From: Malaya genurostris
Taxonomy: Eukaryota; Arthropoda; Insecta; Diptera; Culicidae
Assembly: GCF_030247185.1 (NCBI RefSeq)
Contig: NC_080572.1
Location: 155,995,080-156,059,079 of the forward strand
Direction of reading: 5' to 3'
DNA: 64,000 nt
Shown piece after piece: positions 22,981-34,446 of this stretch (position 1 is the stretch's first letter; each line of letters begins with the position of its first letter). Under the pieces are notes generated by a model. That model had not been told where the DNA came from. It ran no database searches and worked only from the letters and a program-made list of their open reading frames with translations. A program made the translations under genes and the position numbers.

Positions 22981-23037
22981 TTGCTCAGCTCGATTTCAAG
23001 TACTTGCATATCCTTTCTTTATAAAAAAGGCAAAAGA
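22681..23037 (+). repeat. RepY/RepX dispersed repeat, plus orientation
   Basis: Starts with the RepY word CCACCTAGCAGTGTAATGATG, then RepX motifs GACCTTTCATTTGAATTTAAG and TCAAAATCGGTTCAGCCATC, a (CA)n run at about 22928-22977, and the RepX end GCATATCCTTTCTTTAT. It is cut by the I-type LINE copy starting at about 23039. Confidence 0.6.
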
Positions 23038-23586
23038 AAAATTTAAAACCAAAAACTGTGCCTCCTGGTTTATCAAATTCACAAACCAATTCAGAAACTA
23101 GCTTAAGAAAAGACAATAATCCAGTAGGCTCCGTTCCACAGCCACCATTAGGATTAAAGAAGTTTTCGGAAATTGTAGAATGGATTTTCACAGCATTCAA
23201 TATTTCTGAACCCCTACAGATCCTCATAATGGTATTCCTCGAAATAGCTAGATCTTTTTTGGAGCAGTTATCTGTTTAATGGCCAATTGTCTCAGGGTTT
23301 GTATCATTTGATGGATAATTTATCATCCGCCGCAAATGATTCAGTCAACTGTCGAAGCATTATGCCAAAACCTGATTCATTTAAAGTTTTATTGCATAGT
23401 CAGAAATGTGATGTATTTGTCTTGAGCGAAACATGGCTTTCTTCAAACATAGCTTTAAATTTTAATGACTTTAACATTATACGTCTCGATAGAGACTCTC
23501 CGTATGGTGGAGTGCTTTCAGGAATTAAAAAGAGCTATTCCTTTTATAAATCAGATATTCCTTCGACTTCTAGCATATAAGTGGTT

Positions 23587-24288
23587 TTTCTTCACCGTGG
23601 CATCCACACTACATAGTATTTTAAACCTAATACATTTCGAACATCATATTAGTATGTTGGTATTCATTAGTTAATCTAAGCACTGTTTTTATCAAGTGAG
23701 TTGCTATTATAAATTACATTGAATAATATACATTTATTTTGCACATGATCTTATAACTATTTCAGGTTTGTTTGTATCAGTTTATCACTTTTATTCAATA
23801 TTATATAGTTGGCTATTGGTTGAACTCATGGAAGAGAAAACAGTCTAACGTAAAATAAAATTTAAATTGGAACTGGATAAAAATTCAATTTAAAATAAAA
23901 TTTAAATTGAATTGGACTTAATGAAATGATAAAAAAGTTTCATGTAAGAAAGGTCACGAAAAGTGAGAATGTCCCTAGAAAAAGAGTGACAACGAGATCC
24001 ACTTCAAAATATGTATTATTTAAAAAATCGGCTAATTCGGCCACGTAAAGCTTGTACGCAAATAGGCCTGAATAAAAATATCTTTTAAATAAAAAAAAAG
24101 TGAGAATGTCGCGAACTGGGACATTGGATAGTCTACCTAGGGTACGCAAGGAATTTATTAGTTGAGATCTGACATCACAATACTCCACGCATGTCCAAAC
24201 GACACAATCAATATCGCGATAACCTTCGTCACACGCACAATTATTAGTCTCGGAAAGTCCAATTCAAAGGAGATGTGCATCTAACGAG
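23587..24288 (-). mobile_element. Inverted 5'-truncated LINE end nested in a LINE
   Basis: Antisense 3' UTR and ORF2 C-terminus of the same I-type LINE family, inserted into the host copy. AAGTGGTT at 23579-23586 and 24289-24296 is the likely target-site duplication; across it the host sequence continues (compare 37715-37760). The minus-strand frame at 24188 reads EYCDVRSQLINSLRT, matching the full-length element. It contains a further insertion at 23974-24097. Confidence 0.85.
23974..24097 (+). mobile_element. 124-bp poly-A tailed insertion, third nesting level
   Basis: Flanked by AAGTGAGAATGTC at 23961-23973 and 24098-24110 (13 bp). It ends AATAAAAAAA on the plus strand, consistent with a very short 5'-truncated LINE or SINE. 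Its source family is not recognised. Confidence 0.75.
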
Positions 24289-25550
24289 AAGTGGTTGCAT
24301 GTCAAATAAACATTAAATGAAACGACATTTGCATTGCTTAGGTGTATATTCCTCCAAGAGCACAAGTTGGACAGCGACAGCTTAATGAAATGGTCGAAGC
24401 CCTCCCTGCTCCACGATTGATTCTGGGAGATTTCAATTCACACGGTATTATGTGGGGTTTCGTTTACAATGATAACAGATCATCCTTAATATATAATATT
24501 TGCGACAATTCCATATGATTTGACAATAATATTCCATATGATGTTGCAATGTTGTCCTGCATTAGAAAATTGTTCGAAAAAATTATTCTTCGACATCTCG
24601 ACACTTGGGTCGAGACGAACGGTTTATTGTCAGATGCTCAGTTTAGCTTCCGTAGAAATAAAGGGACGAATGATTGCCTTACATAACTTTCGTCTGACAT
24701 CCAAACTGCCTTCACTCAAAACCAACAAATGGCATCTTTATTTTTAGGCATTAAAGGAGCATTTGATTCAGTTTCCATTGATGTTCTTTCAGACAAGCTC
24801 CACCAACATGGACTTCCAGCGGTTATAAATAATGATTTGCACAAAGTTTCGTCAGAGAAGTGCATGTATTTTGCACATAGCGATTTGGCAACATACAGAA
24901 TTAGCTACATGGGTCTTACGCAAGGCTCAAGCCCCAGTCCGCTCCTTCATAATGTCTATGTAAACGACATTGACAGCTGTCTTGTAACCCCACAAAGACA
25001 ATTGGCAGATGATGGCGTGGTTTCGAATACCCTGCGGAGAAAACAGAGCTGGTCGTCTTTTCAAGAAAGCGTGATCCCGCGCAGCTTCAGCTTCATATTA
25101 TGGGAAGAATGATCCAACAGGTTTTGGCATTCAAATACCTCGGGGTGTGGTTTAATTCCAAATGCAATTGTGGACGATACATTAGCTATCTGATAACAAA
25201 ACGCTAACAAAGAGTAAATTTTCTCGGAACAATAACAGGATCTTGATGGGGTGCTCATCCGGAAGATCTAATAAAATTGTATCAGTGATGGAATATGGAT
25301 GCGTTTGTTTTCGTTCCGCTGCAAACTCTTATATTATTAAACTTGAGCGAATTCAGTATCGTTCTTTGCAAATTGTCTTAAGCTGCATGCATTCGACACA
25401 TGCAATGAGTCTCGAAGTTCTGGCGTGAGTTTTTCCATCGAAAGAACGCTTTTGGGAGCTTTCATCGCGACTGTCAATATGATGTGAGGTACTGAATAAA
25501 TTGGTCGTGATACATTTCGATTGTTAGTCAAAGTACACAAGATGTTCAAA

Positions 25551-26214
25551 AGTGCCTCAGCGGATGGTAACACTGTCAAGGATCAACCGAAGATAACGAA
25601 ATGTGAACATGCTGTAGTAATACTAATGATTTATTACATATACAGAAATACCAACATACTGTTGAAACATATTAAAAATTGAAAACCCAAGTGTTAATAT
25701 CATTTAAATAAAAACTCATGTCCTCAGTTATTATCTGTCAAACCATGATAAGTGGCCTTACATGATGAACAAACAATATACAAAAAGTATTACAAACAAC
25801 GAGGTATAAGAATAGAAAAACAATACGAAAATATGATGGATGTGGAGCTGACAAAGACACGAAATGGAATATTGGTGAGAACAAAATCACCACTGCATAC
25901 AACTAATTTTTACATTAAAGGAAACAAAATAACATATCAACAAAAGTACAGAGTGGAAATGAAGTAGAATGACAACAAAAGACACTTACGAAACACAGTT
26001 GAATAGAACCACTGGAATGAGGGTAAAACAGAATATAAACTATGACCAAAGGTAAGAAAACCAATATAAATAAATAATAAAAACTGTTTGGTAATAATAT
26101 AATTTCTTCATATTAAAAGATGCATTTGCGCATACGCTTATTCGGCCTGATACAAACTAATGGACAGGGCTGTAAAACTGTGAAACCCTATCCTCACCAA
26201 AATGTAATATAAGG
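25551..26214. other. AT-rich non-coding stretch
   Basis: A 71-codon open frame at 25752-25967 has no recognisable domain and no context supporting it. Nothing else is seen. Confidence 0.4.
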
Positions 26215-26461
26215 AGACTAAAGCGCCCTAACCGGAAGTCGGATTCAAATGAAATTTAATAGCAACCTATGAGACTACAAGGCCTTTAATTTAAATCTTA
26301 GTTGAAGAAATTGGTTAAGGGGTCTCTGAGTAAATCGAGTGAACTTTTATTCCTTTTTTTTGCACATTTTACCCCATAACTCCTGAACTGGATGTCCGAC
26401 CCAGATGAAATTCAATAGCATCCGATGGGACCAAGAGACCTTTCATTTGAATCTAGGTTTG

Positions 26462-27646
26462 GGGGCTGTCCATAAAAGACGTCACGCCGCAAGGGGGAGG
26501 GGGGTGTTTCATAAAACGTGACCTTTTGTGACAGGGGGAAGGGGGGGAGGTTTTTGGAATGTGACGTCCAATATTTTTAATGAGCGCATTTTTTAAATAC
26601 CTAATTATATTACTGCTTTGCCCTATTTCTGAGAAAATCTCCACAAGAAACGTTTACATTCTATAGAAAAACGCGTATTTGTTTATGTAAAAGCGTCTTC
26701 TTGTAAATTCGGAAATGAATGATGCAGGAAATCATTTCTGTTGTGATCAGCAAAAGTGCACGGAGGAGCGAGTAAATTAGTGAAATGAATAAATTTTGCC
26801 TAATATGAGTAAAAAAGAAAAAGATGCCTTCAAACGGTTTAACTTAAGTTATGCACTGACAATTTTTTCAGTTATTTGATTTTCTAGCATTGATAATAGT
26901 ATATCATAAGAATCTCTATTATCTGATTCTGATGCAGTTTATTCAATTGTACTCCATTTGAAAAAGGGCGGGAGATCAACGATTTCAGACGTAGATCATG
27001 TCATGTCTTATCTTGATCATATGTGATTTTCCTGTTTCAACATCAAAGCTTATCGAATCATCCAATGATTGAACTTACATAAATCAAGAATCATTTTAGC
27101 TCAAAATAACTACCCATTGTGTGACGGAAGATCAGTACCGATATTGATCGATGTGATTTAAAATTCACTGATCAACTGATCTCGAAAAGATTCTCCGGCA
27201 GTGATCTCGTTTTGATGAAGTTTTGGTCTTTATTTTCTCAGCCCTGTATGCTACACTAAGGAAAAATTATTCTTTACCTAAAACAATAATATATCTGTGT
27301 ACCCCTAGGAGGAATAAAACAGATGATTTAAATGTTTCATCAACTTTAACCAAATACTTTTGTTAATTTATATAATCAATATTAATAAAATATTTCGGAT
27401 GATATTGTAGTTTTAGGGATATTTTTTAATCTAATGACAGCATGTAATAAATCGATTTTTCCTTCATATTTGTATGGTTTGTCATACATATTGAAAATGT
27501 ATTGAGATGAATTTTATTTATTTTGAATTCGTGACATGTGACATAGGGGTGGTGGGGGGTCTTTGCTTCTGTGACAATTTGTGACAAAGGGGAGATGGGG
27601 AGTCAAAAATCGTCAAAAAAGCGTGACGTCTTTTATGGACAGCCCC
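26462..27646. mobile_element. Non-autonomous DNA element with GGGG-start TIRs
   Basis: Perfect 26-bp terminal inverted repeats at 26462-26487 and 27621-27646, starting GGGGCTGTCCATAAAAGACG. TTG flanks both ends (26459-26461 and 27647-27649), a 3-bp duplication inside RepX. Subterminal G-rich stretches and GTGAC words mirror each other. The interior has no transposase. The superfamily is uncertain; a 3-bp duplication excludes Tc1/mariner and hAT. I suspect a Zator-like element, weakly. Confidence 0.8.
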
Positions 27647-27689
27647 TTGTGAAAATCGGTCGAGCCATCTCCGAAAAAATCGACAGCAC

Positions 27690-27745
27690 ATTTTTATTAT
27701 ATACACACATACATACACACACATACAGACACACAAACACGCACA
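27690..27745 (+). repeat. (ACAY)n microsatellite in RepX
   Basis: A run of ACAC, ACAT and ACAG tetranucleotides immediately upstream of the R1-clade LINE insertion point. Equivalent CA-rich runs sit at the same place in the other RepX copies. Confidence 0.8.
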
Positions 27746-27755
27746 GACATTTACT

Positions 27756-28260
27756 GGGCGATACGGCCGAAGTTAGAGCCCTGCGTAACGAGGTTGCACT
27801 CCAGTGCAAACGGTTGGATGAAATCGCCACCGCAGAAGAACTTGCCATGGCCATCAAGGAGCAAGGAGGTGTGGATGTCTCACGGGAATCCATCCGCATG
27901 AGGAAAGGACCACAAAGCACCCAGATAGCTACATTTAAGCTATCGGCCACGGATGCTAATAAGGTCCTCAAAGTGGGCAGGCTAAAGGTCGGATGGTCGG
28001 TATGCCCAGTGACCGCTTACCAACCGCCGGCGGTCGACATGTGCTTCAGGTGTTTCGAACCTGGCCACAAGTCGTGGAACTGCAAAGGCCCAGACCGGAG
28101 CAACCTCTGCAAGCGTTGCGGCGGCGAGGTGCACAAGGCGTATGCATGCGAAAGAACGCCACGTTGCATGCTATGCGCGAGCAAGAAGAAGGCCACAAAC
28201 CACGTCATGGGCGGACCTACTTGTTCAACAAGTGGAGGGAGTAAAACAATATGCAAGTAG
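27756..28260 (+). pseudogene. R1-clade ORF1 3' part with zinc knuckles
   Basis: The open frame entering from the 5' junction encodes the C-terminal gag-like part, ending with three CCHC-type knuckles: CFRCFEPGHKSWNC, then CKRCGGEVHKAYAC, then CMLCASKKKATNHVMGGPTC. The N-terminal half is missing through 5' truncation. The stop at 28258-28260 overlaps the ORF2 start codon at 28251, so the two frames share ATGCAAGTAG. Confidence 0.85.
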
Positions 28261-31000
28261 TACATCTGAACCTAAATCACTGTGCAGCTGGCCAGCAATT
28301 GTTGCACCAGTCAGTGACGGAATGGGGCATTGATGTCGCGATTCTCTCGGATCCCTATCACACACCGGTAGATAACAGGAACTGGGTGTCTGACGAATCC
28401 AAGACGGTGGCGATCTTGACGACTGGTCGATACCCAGTGCAAGAGGTGGTGAAAACACAAGCGGAGGGAGTAGCCATAGCTAAGGTAAACGGAGTTTACT
28501 ATTGTAGCTGCTACGCTCCACCGAGATGGTCAATAGACCAGTTCACTCGGATGGTCGACATGTTGACCGCACACCTGGTGGATCGGAAGGTGGTGATGAT
28601 AGGAGACTTCAACGCCTTGGAAACGGCTTGGGGCAGCCGCTTCACCAATAGGAGAGGACAGACGTTACTGGAGGCCCTCGCCAAGTTGGACGTCGTGTTA
28701 GCGAATGATGGACTGAAAAGTACCTTCCAGCGGAACGGAGTCGAGTCGTTTATCGACCTGACTTTCTGTAGTCCCGGCCTAGCTGGAGATCTTAATTGGA
28801 GAGTTGATGATGGCTACACCCATAGCGACCATCTAGCCATTCGCTACACGATCGGCCAATTGGCGAGAAGCACAAGGAGGAGTAATACTCTAGCGTGGAA
28901 GGACTTCGACCGCGAAACGTTTTGCGCTGCCCTTGAATTAGAGGAGCACAACGCGAACCTGAGAGGGGACGAGTTGGTCGCTATCTTGTCACGGGCGTGT
29001 GACGCGACCATGCCTAGAAAGGCTCAACCGTGGACCAACAGACCACCGGTCTACTGGTGGAACGAGCAAATTGCACGCCTTCGCGCATCCTGCCTCAGGG
29101 CTAGAAGAAGGATGCAAAGAGCTCGATCAGCGGAGATGAGGATGGAGAGGAACACGGCGTTCAAAGCGGCGAAGCTAGCACTAAACAAGGCCATCAGCGC
29201 AAGCAAAAGAGCCTGTTTCGACAAGCTATGCGAGGGAGCCAACTCCAACCCATGGGGCGATGCCTACAGGATGGTGATGGCCAAAACGAGAGGGGCGCTA
29301 ACACCCCCTGAACGTAGTCTGGCGAGGTTGAAGGAAATCATAACGGTTCTCTTTCCCCACCACGACACGTCCCCCTGGCAGCCAGCTCCGCTACCAGCGA
29401 ATGAAGTCGTAAAGGTGACGAACGAGGAGTTGCTCACTGCGGCGAGATCGCTCGATACAAAGAAAGCCCCGGTGCCAGACGGTATCCCGAACGTGGCTCT
29501 GAAGGCGGCTATAATGACAAAACCGGACATGTTCAGGGAGGTGATACAGAGATGTCTGGACGAGCGTATGTTCCCAGACATTTGGAAAAGACAAAGGTTG
29601 GTACTATTACCGAAGCCTGGGAAACCCCCAGGGGATCCTTCGGCGTATAGACCAATCTGTCTGATAGACACTATGGGTAAGCTCCTTGAGAAAATCATCC
29701 TCAACAGGCTAGCCCCCTTCATAGAGGAGGCAGGAGGACTGTCCAGTACGGGTTCTGCAGAGGCAGGTCGACGGCGGACGCCATAACATCGATGGTAACC
29801 ACGGCGGAGGTAGCTATACAGCGCAAACGACGAGGGATCCGCTACTGTGCGGTAGTAACGCTAGACGTCAAGAACGCGTTCAATAGTGCTTGCTGGGCAG
29901 ACATTGCTGATTCCCTACTTCGACTAGGAGTACCGGAAGGGCTGTACAAGATTCTGGAAAGCTACTTCCAGAACCGAGTATTGCTCTACGAGACCGACGA
30001 AGGCACACGTAGCATTCCAATCACGGCTGGAATACCACAGGGATCTATCTTGGGCCCGATCCTGTGGAATATAATGTACGATGGAGTACTGAGGTTGAGG
30101 CTCCCTCCGGGTGTCAAGATAGTGGGGTTCGCGGACGACGTCACGCTGACAGTCTACGGCGAATCCATCGAAGAGGTCGAACTGAGTGCATCACACTCAA
30201 TCTGCTTGGTGGAGGACTGGCTGCGTAGCAGAAAACTGCAACTCGCGCACCACAAAACAGAGGTGATGGTGGTAAACAACCGACAAATCGGAACAGGAGG
30301 CGCTGGCCGGAGATTGCGTGATCCCCTCCAAGAGATCACTGAAGCAATTGGGTGTGATGCTCGACGACAAACTCAGTTTCAGCAAGCACGTTGAATACGC
30401 CTGCAAGAGCGCATCAACAGCGATCGCGGCGCTCTCCCGTTTGATGGCCAACAGCTCGCCTGTGCGCTCCAGTAAACGAAGGTTACTGGCAGGAGTGGCA
30501 GTTTCGATCCTCAGGTACGGCAGCCCGGTATGGGCGTCGGCACTAAATGTGGAACGCAACGCACAGATGCTGGATAGTACGCATAGACTGATGTGTCTTC
30601 GTGTAATCAGTGCATACCGCGCTGTATCGAGGGATGCGGCCTGCGTGGTTGCAAGCATGATGCCTATCGGTCTGATAGTGAAGGAAGACGCGGAGCGCTA
30701 CAGCATGCGAGGAGACAGGAACGCCCGTAGGGCCTCCAAAGCCGCTTCTCTACGCAGATGGTAACAAGAGTGGGACAGCTCAACCAAGGGCAGGTGGACA
30801 TATCGGCTCATACCTAGGATCTCGAGATAGACCTCACGGAGAAGTGAACTTCGGCCTGACGCAATTCCTCACAGGCCACGGGTGCTTCAGATGGTACCTC
30901 CACAGGTTCGGCCACGCGACATCCCCTGTATGTCCTGGCTGCCCAGACGAGATCGAGATGGCTGCGGATCAACAACAGGTCAGCCGCGTACCGTAGCAGG
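28251..31000 (+). pseudogene. R1-clade ORF2 (endonuclease plus RT), broken
   Basis: ATG at 28251. APE-type endonuclease: VVHLNLNHCAAGQQLLHQ, SCYAPPRW, MIGDFNALETAWGS, YTHSDHLAIRY. RT: KKAPVPDGIPN, LLPKPGKPPGDPSAYRPI, a frameshift near 29740, then QYGFCRGRSTADAI, TLDVKNAFNSA, ITAGIPQGSILGPILWN and FADDVTLTV. A second shift near 30300, an in-frame TAA at about 30762 and another shift near 30825 precede the C-terminal FGLTQFLTGHGCF and SPVCPGCPDEIE zinc-binding region. GC-rich relative to neighbours. Inactive. Confidence 0.9.
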
Positions 31001-31035
31001 CTCAAGAGGGATCAGCGAATAAACGTCGGTCCGGG

Positions 31036-31801
31036 AGAACCTTCTTCGTCGGGAAGCTCTTCGTCGGAGTAGTCTAGATCCATCGTCGAGGACAAGACGA
31101 GTAATACGTAAAACTACTAGGATCGTCGGGGCGCCAGTGAACCGGAACCTATTCTCCAACCGGAATCACTGGATCGACCCAGGCATCCTCTCGGTCGGGC
31201 GTTGACGGGTATCGAAGGCGTCGGTTTCGGGAGGGTCTCCTTCGTCGGTTTCGGGAGGGCCTCCTTCGTCGGTTTCGGGAGGGCCTCCTTCGTCGGGGAA
31301 CTCTCCGTCGGTGTAGGCTAGATCCTTCGGCGGGGGCTAGTCGAGTAGCCGCCACAACACCGATTCGAGTCGTCGAGGCGCCAGCGAACCGGAAGCCATG
31401 CTCCAACCGGAATCACGGGACCGACCTCGGCACTCCATCGGGTGTCCCGTGTGGTGTAAGAAACTCAGTGTCGGGAGACTCTCCTTCGCCGGGGAACTCT
31501 CCGTCGGAGTAGTCTAGATCCTTTGTCGAGGACTAGATGAGTAGATCGTCGCGTGGTACCGATAGGATCGTCTGAGCGCCAGTGAACCGGAAGTCACGCT
31601 CCAGCCGGAATCATTGAATCGACTTAGGCATCCTTTCGGTCGGGTCGTAGACGCGTACCGTAAGCGTCGGTTCGGGAGGACTTCCCTCGTCGGGGAACCC
31701 TCCGCCGGTGTAGACTAGATCTTTTGGCGGAGACTAGTCGAGTAGTTCCGCGACGTAGCATCAGTTTTGGGTCGTCGAGGCTCCAGTGAACTGGAAGTTA
31801 C
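31036..31801 (+). repeat. Tandem repeats in the R1-clade LINE 3' UTR
   Basis: The landmark GTCGGAGTAGTCTAGATC and its variants occurs at 31063, 31307, 31503 and 31704, so units are about 244, 196 and 201 bp. The longest unit contains an extra sub-array (TCGGTTTCGGGAGGGCCTCC type, three copies at about 31219-31292). A partial unit resumes at 34082 after the hAT-like insertion. Confidence 0.8.
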
Positions 31802-32879
31802 AGGGTTGTTACGAAAAATTTTAAAATCAAAACGCGCGAAATCCGCGCGAAGTCGAAAACAAAAACGCGTGAAATACGCGCGAAGTTGAAAACTAAAACG
31901 CGCGATATTTGAGCGAAGCGTTTACACCACTTTTTTTGTGCAGGTGATGCTTATCGCAGAACTAACAGTGAAAATTAAATTGCTTACAATTTTGTGATTT
32001 TGAATGAAGTTAAACAGATTTCAGCAAAGACAATTATTTGCTTCGACATCTCCTTGCTCGGCAAGCTTTTCCTTCTTGGAAAGAATAATTTTAAGTTAGA
32101 CCACATCAGGATGATCTGATTAATCTTTCTAATGACAGTTTCAATACAATTTATTGCTTCCTGTTTGGCTTCGTTTTCTGAGGCAGCGCCTTCTCCTGTT
32201 GTCGGATTTTACTCTGAATAACTTTTTTTCCTCCTCATATTTTATTCTTTTATTTGGAGCAGGGAAACGCTCACTGGAATTAGTTTCTGTCAAACTTGCT
32301 CTCCGGCAGGCGTAAAACCGTCATCTCTTACATCAATAATTACAATCATCCAAATGATACATTTCTTTAAATCTAGTGCTTCTAAAGCAACTAAATCTAA
32401 TGAGACAATAACATGAAGAACGATTTCTTGATAACATTACGTGATAAATGGAAGTCAGAAGAATTGAAACATTTTTTTAATATACGACACATGCTAGCAA
32501 TGGGCTCGTTTTATCCATAATTAGTTAAAGCATAAGGAATCCGCAGAAAAAGTAGGATCAAAGATTACGACGTCGAAGGTACAGTAGCTCGAAGCAATCG
32601 ATTCGCGACTGAAGTAGGTCTGCCACAAAACTAGCCTTACAAACATCGCGACGGATAGATGATAAATCGAGACGAATCAGTTTGCAGCGGTCATGGCCAC
32701 TCGGTAAGTTTAAATGGAAGACGTCGGAGAACGAGTCGGACGAAATTGAGTTAAATCGCTTCAATGCGTTGGATATCGATGAGGTGACCAGATAACAGCA
32801 GCATATTCGAGAGTTGAGCGAACGCAATACGGAGCTTCAAGCAATGTACATCATTCTTCAGTAACGTGGAAAATAAAAC

Positions 32880-33500
32880 CTAATAGCTTAGAGGTTTTAA
32901 AAAAAGAGTAAAATCTATGTGCTCTTTGAACTTCAACTTGGAATTCAGAAGAACACCCAGGTCCTTAACAGACGATGCGCGTTTAAGAACAGTTTATGAA
33001 ATATTATAGTCGAACTTGAATACAAACTTTTTGCGACTAAAAGATATGACGCAGCAATTAGAGGCATTTAAAACCATTTTGCTGATTTTACACCAATTAG
33101 TTAAATTATCTTACTGTTCTTGTAGGTACTCTCGAGTCAGCTACAGATTTGATTATATGAAATATTTGAAGGTCATCGACGAACGATAGTTTCATACACT
33201 TGATCGAAAAATTTAGATCGTTGAGATATAGTAAAAAATTTTAAACGGTCCAATGTGACTTCCTTAAGGAACTCCAGAGGTTACAGTCTTGTACAGTCTC
33301 TTATTTTCACTATCATTTCACGACCAGTTAGATAAGATCGAAGCCAATTTAAATATGATCCGTTAAATCCAAGTCTATATAACTTGTATATCGTTATTTT
33401 ATGATTGATTTTGTCGAATGCAGCAGAGAAATCGGTGTTTATGAAATCTACTTGTAGACGTGCTTGTAAAGAACATATGATGAAGACAGTTTAGGTTACT
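32880..33500 (-). pseudogene. LINE reverse transcriptase fragment inside the hAT-like element
   Basis: The minus strand near 33430 reads VDFINTDFSAAFDKINHK, then LNWLRSYLTGREMIVKI, then, after stops, KLSFVDDLQIF in place of the catalytic (Y/F)ADD box. These are RT domains of a Jockey/CR1-like LINE. The catalytic A-to-V change and several stops show a dead relic. Confidence 0.6.
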
Positions 33501-33544
33501 AAATTTGTGGAAGTTGAACGATACCCTTGTTACTTGTTACCCTT

Positions 33545-33850
33545 GTTACTTTTTTTGTCGTGAATACGACTTATTTTATTATGGGGGGGCGTTTTCTAAA
33601 TTTACACTGAACAAGAATAGGTAGAACTTAATCATGAATATCTCTTGTTGTACTAAATCCAACAACATATTTTTTTCTTCATGCTATAAAAAATATCATA
33701 TGATTAGTGATAAAATCATCAGTGATCAGTAGCATTAAATAACCACAAATGATTCAAAATCATAGTTTTCTCAAATGTTTGGTATCAACGAGTATCAAAG
33801 AGAAAAACTTATGAGGCTTGTTTGTCTTTGTCGTGTTCGGACAATTAATT
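33545..33850 (+). repeat. RepZ dispersed repeat, plus orientation
   Basis: Opens TTTTTTTGTCGTGAATACGA and TTTATTATGGG, with later AACGAGTATCAAAGAG and TTTGTCTTTGTCGTGTTCGG. Same family as 22326-22680 and 63284-63560. It lies wholly inside the hAT-like element. Confidence 0.6.
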
Positions 33851-34446
33851 ATTTAATTAGTAAAGAACTTTTTGATACTTTTTCCATAGAAATTCTTACT
33901 CTGGAAATATGTGAAGAATTTTTTTTTCTCGAATAAATGCCTCACAAATCTCAAATAATGTTTCTTGCAATTCGCGCGAAATCCGCGCCATCGCATTAAA
34001 ATCTGACCAAAAATCGCGCGAAATCCGCAAAATTCGCGAAATCCGCAAAAATCGCGAAATCCGCGCGACCGTAACAACCCTGAAGTTACCCTCCAGCCGG
34101 CATCACTGGACCGACCTCGTCATCCAACTGGTCGATCCCTCGAGAGCAGGATGTTGATCCCCATTCTGCATAAATCTGGGGAGGGTGCTGTGAGCACCAA
34201 TAACCTTCCACTCCGAAGTAATACCTAGCGGTGGTGCCGGGGAGGTAGGGTTGGAGATCCAAGATGTTTTAGTGGGTAGTTCCAATCAACAGTTGGGTAG
34301 TCCTGTGGAGAGTCCCACACTCCGTGCGTAAATGCATTTCACCTTGTAAAAAAACGACATTTACTCAGTTAGTCGAGCCCTCCGGGCCTCGGTTAGGAGG
34401 TCGGTTTTCACAGTGATTGCATATCCTTTCTATATGAGAAAGGCAA

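Larger units (their letters stand above)
23039..25550 (+). pseudogene. Shredded I-type LINE copy
   Basis: Same family as 35440-41463 but 5' truncated (starting in the ORF1 3' end) and heavily decayed. It runs through the ORF1 end and ORF2 start to 23578, is interrupted by an inverted insertion to 24296, resumes in the endonuclease (ILGDFNSHG) and then skips most of the endonuclease C-terminus and linker through two deletions near 24508 and 24530. RT continues with LGIKGAFDSVSIDVLSDKL and ADDGVV; another deletion at about 25032 removes about 100 bp. Homology fades after 25500. RNase H and 3' UTR are lost. Confidence 0.85.
31802..34081. mobile_element. hAT-like non-autonomous element (2.28 kb)
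   Basis: Terminal inverted repeats AGGGTTGTTACG and CGTAACAACCCT, with an 8-bp duplication GAAGTTAC at 31794-31801 and 34082-34089. Both subterminal zones are full of CGCGAAATCCGCGCG-type words (31832-31920 and 33969-34070), as expected of transposase-binding arrays. No transposase was found. The interior holds a minus-strand LINE RT scrap and a RepZ copy. The 8-bp duplication is the basis for the hAT assignment. Confidence 0.8.
27756..34355 (+). mobile_element. R1-clade LINE (Waldo-like), 5' truncated, interrupted
   Basis: Bounded by the 10-bp duplication GACATTTACT (27746-27755 and 34356-34365). It contains the ORF1 3' end, ORF2, a long 3' UTR with tandem units and a short A-run before the 3' junction. 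A hAT-like element (31802-34081) interrupts the 3' UTR; excluding it, the LINE is about 4.3 kb. Insertion next to an (ACAY)n tract matches the target preference of Waldo-type R1-clade elements; the family name is inference. Confidence 0.85.
26215..34446 (+). repeat. RepX copy split by two large insertions
   Basis: RepX pieces at about 26215-26461, 27647-27755 and 34356-34446 form one plus-oriented copy. They include AACCGGAAGTCGGATTCAAA, GACCTTTCATTTGAATCTAG, GTGAAAATCGGTCGAGCC, the (ACAY)n run, CAGTTAGTCGAGCCCTCCGG and the terminal CCTTTCTATATGAGAAAGGC. Junctions at 26461/27647 and 27755/34356 rejoin exactly after removing the insertions and their duplications. Confidence 0.75.

Noticed and set aside
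25752..25967. 71-residue Lys/Tyr-rich frame
   Set aside because: No homology, no codon or context support; AT-rich chance frame.
31149..31406. Arg-rich minus-strand protein with NRRRRPS repeats
   Set aside because: Shadow of the GC-rich tandem units in the LINE 3' UTR.
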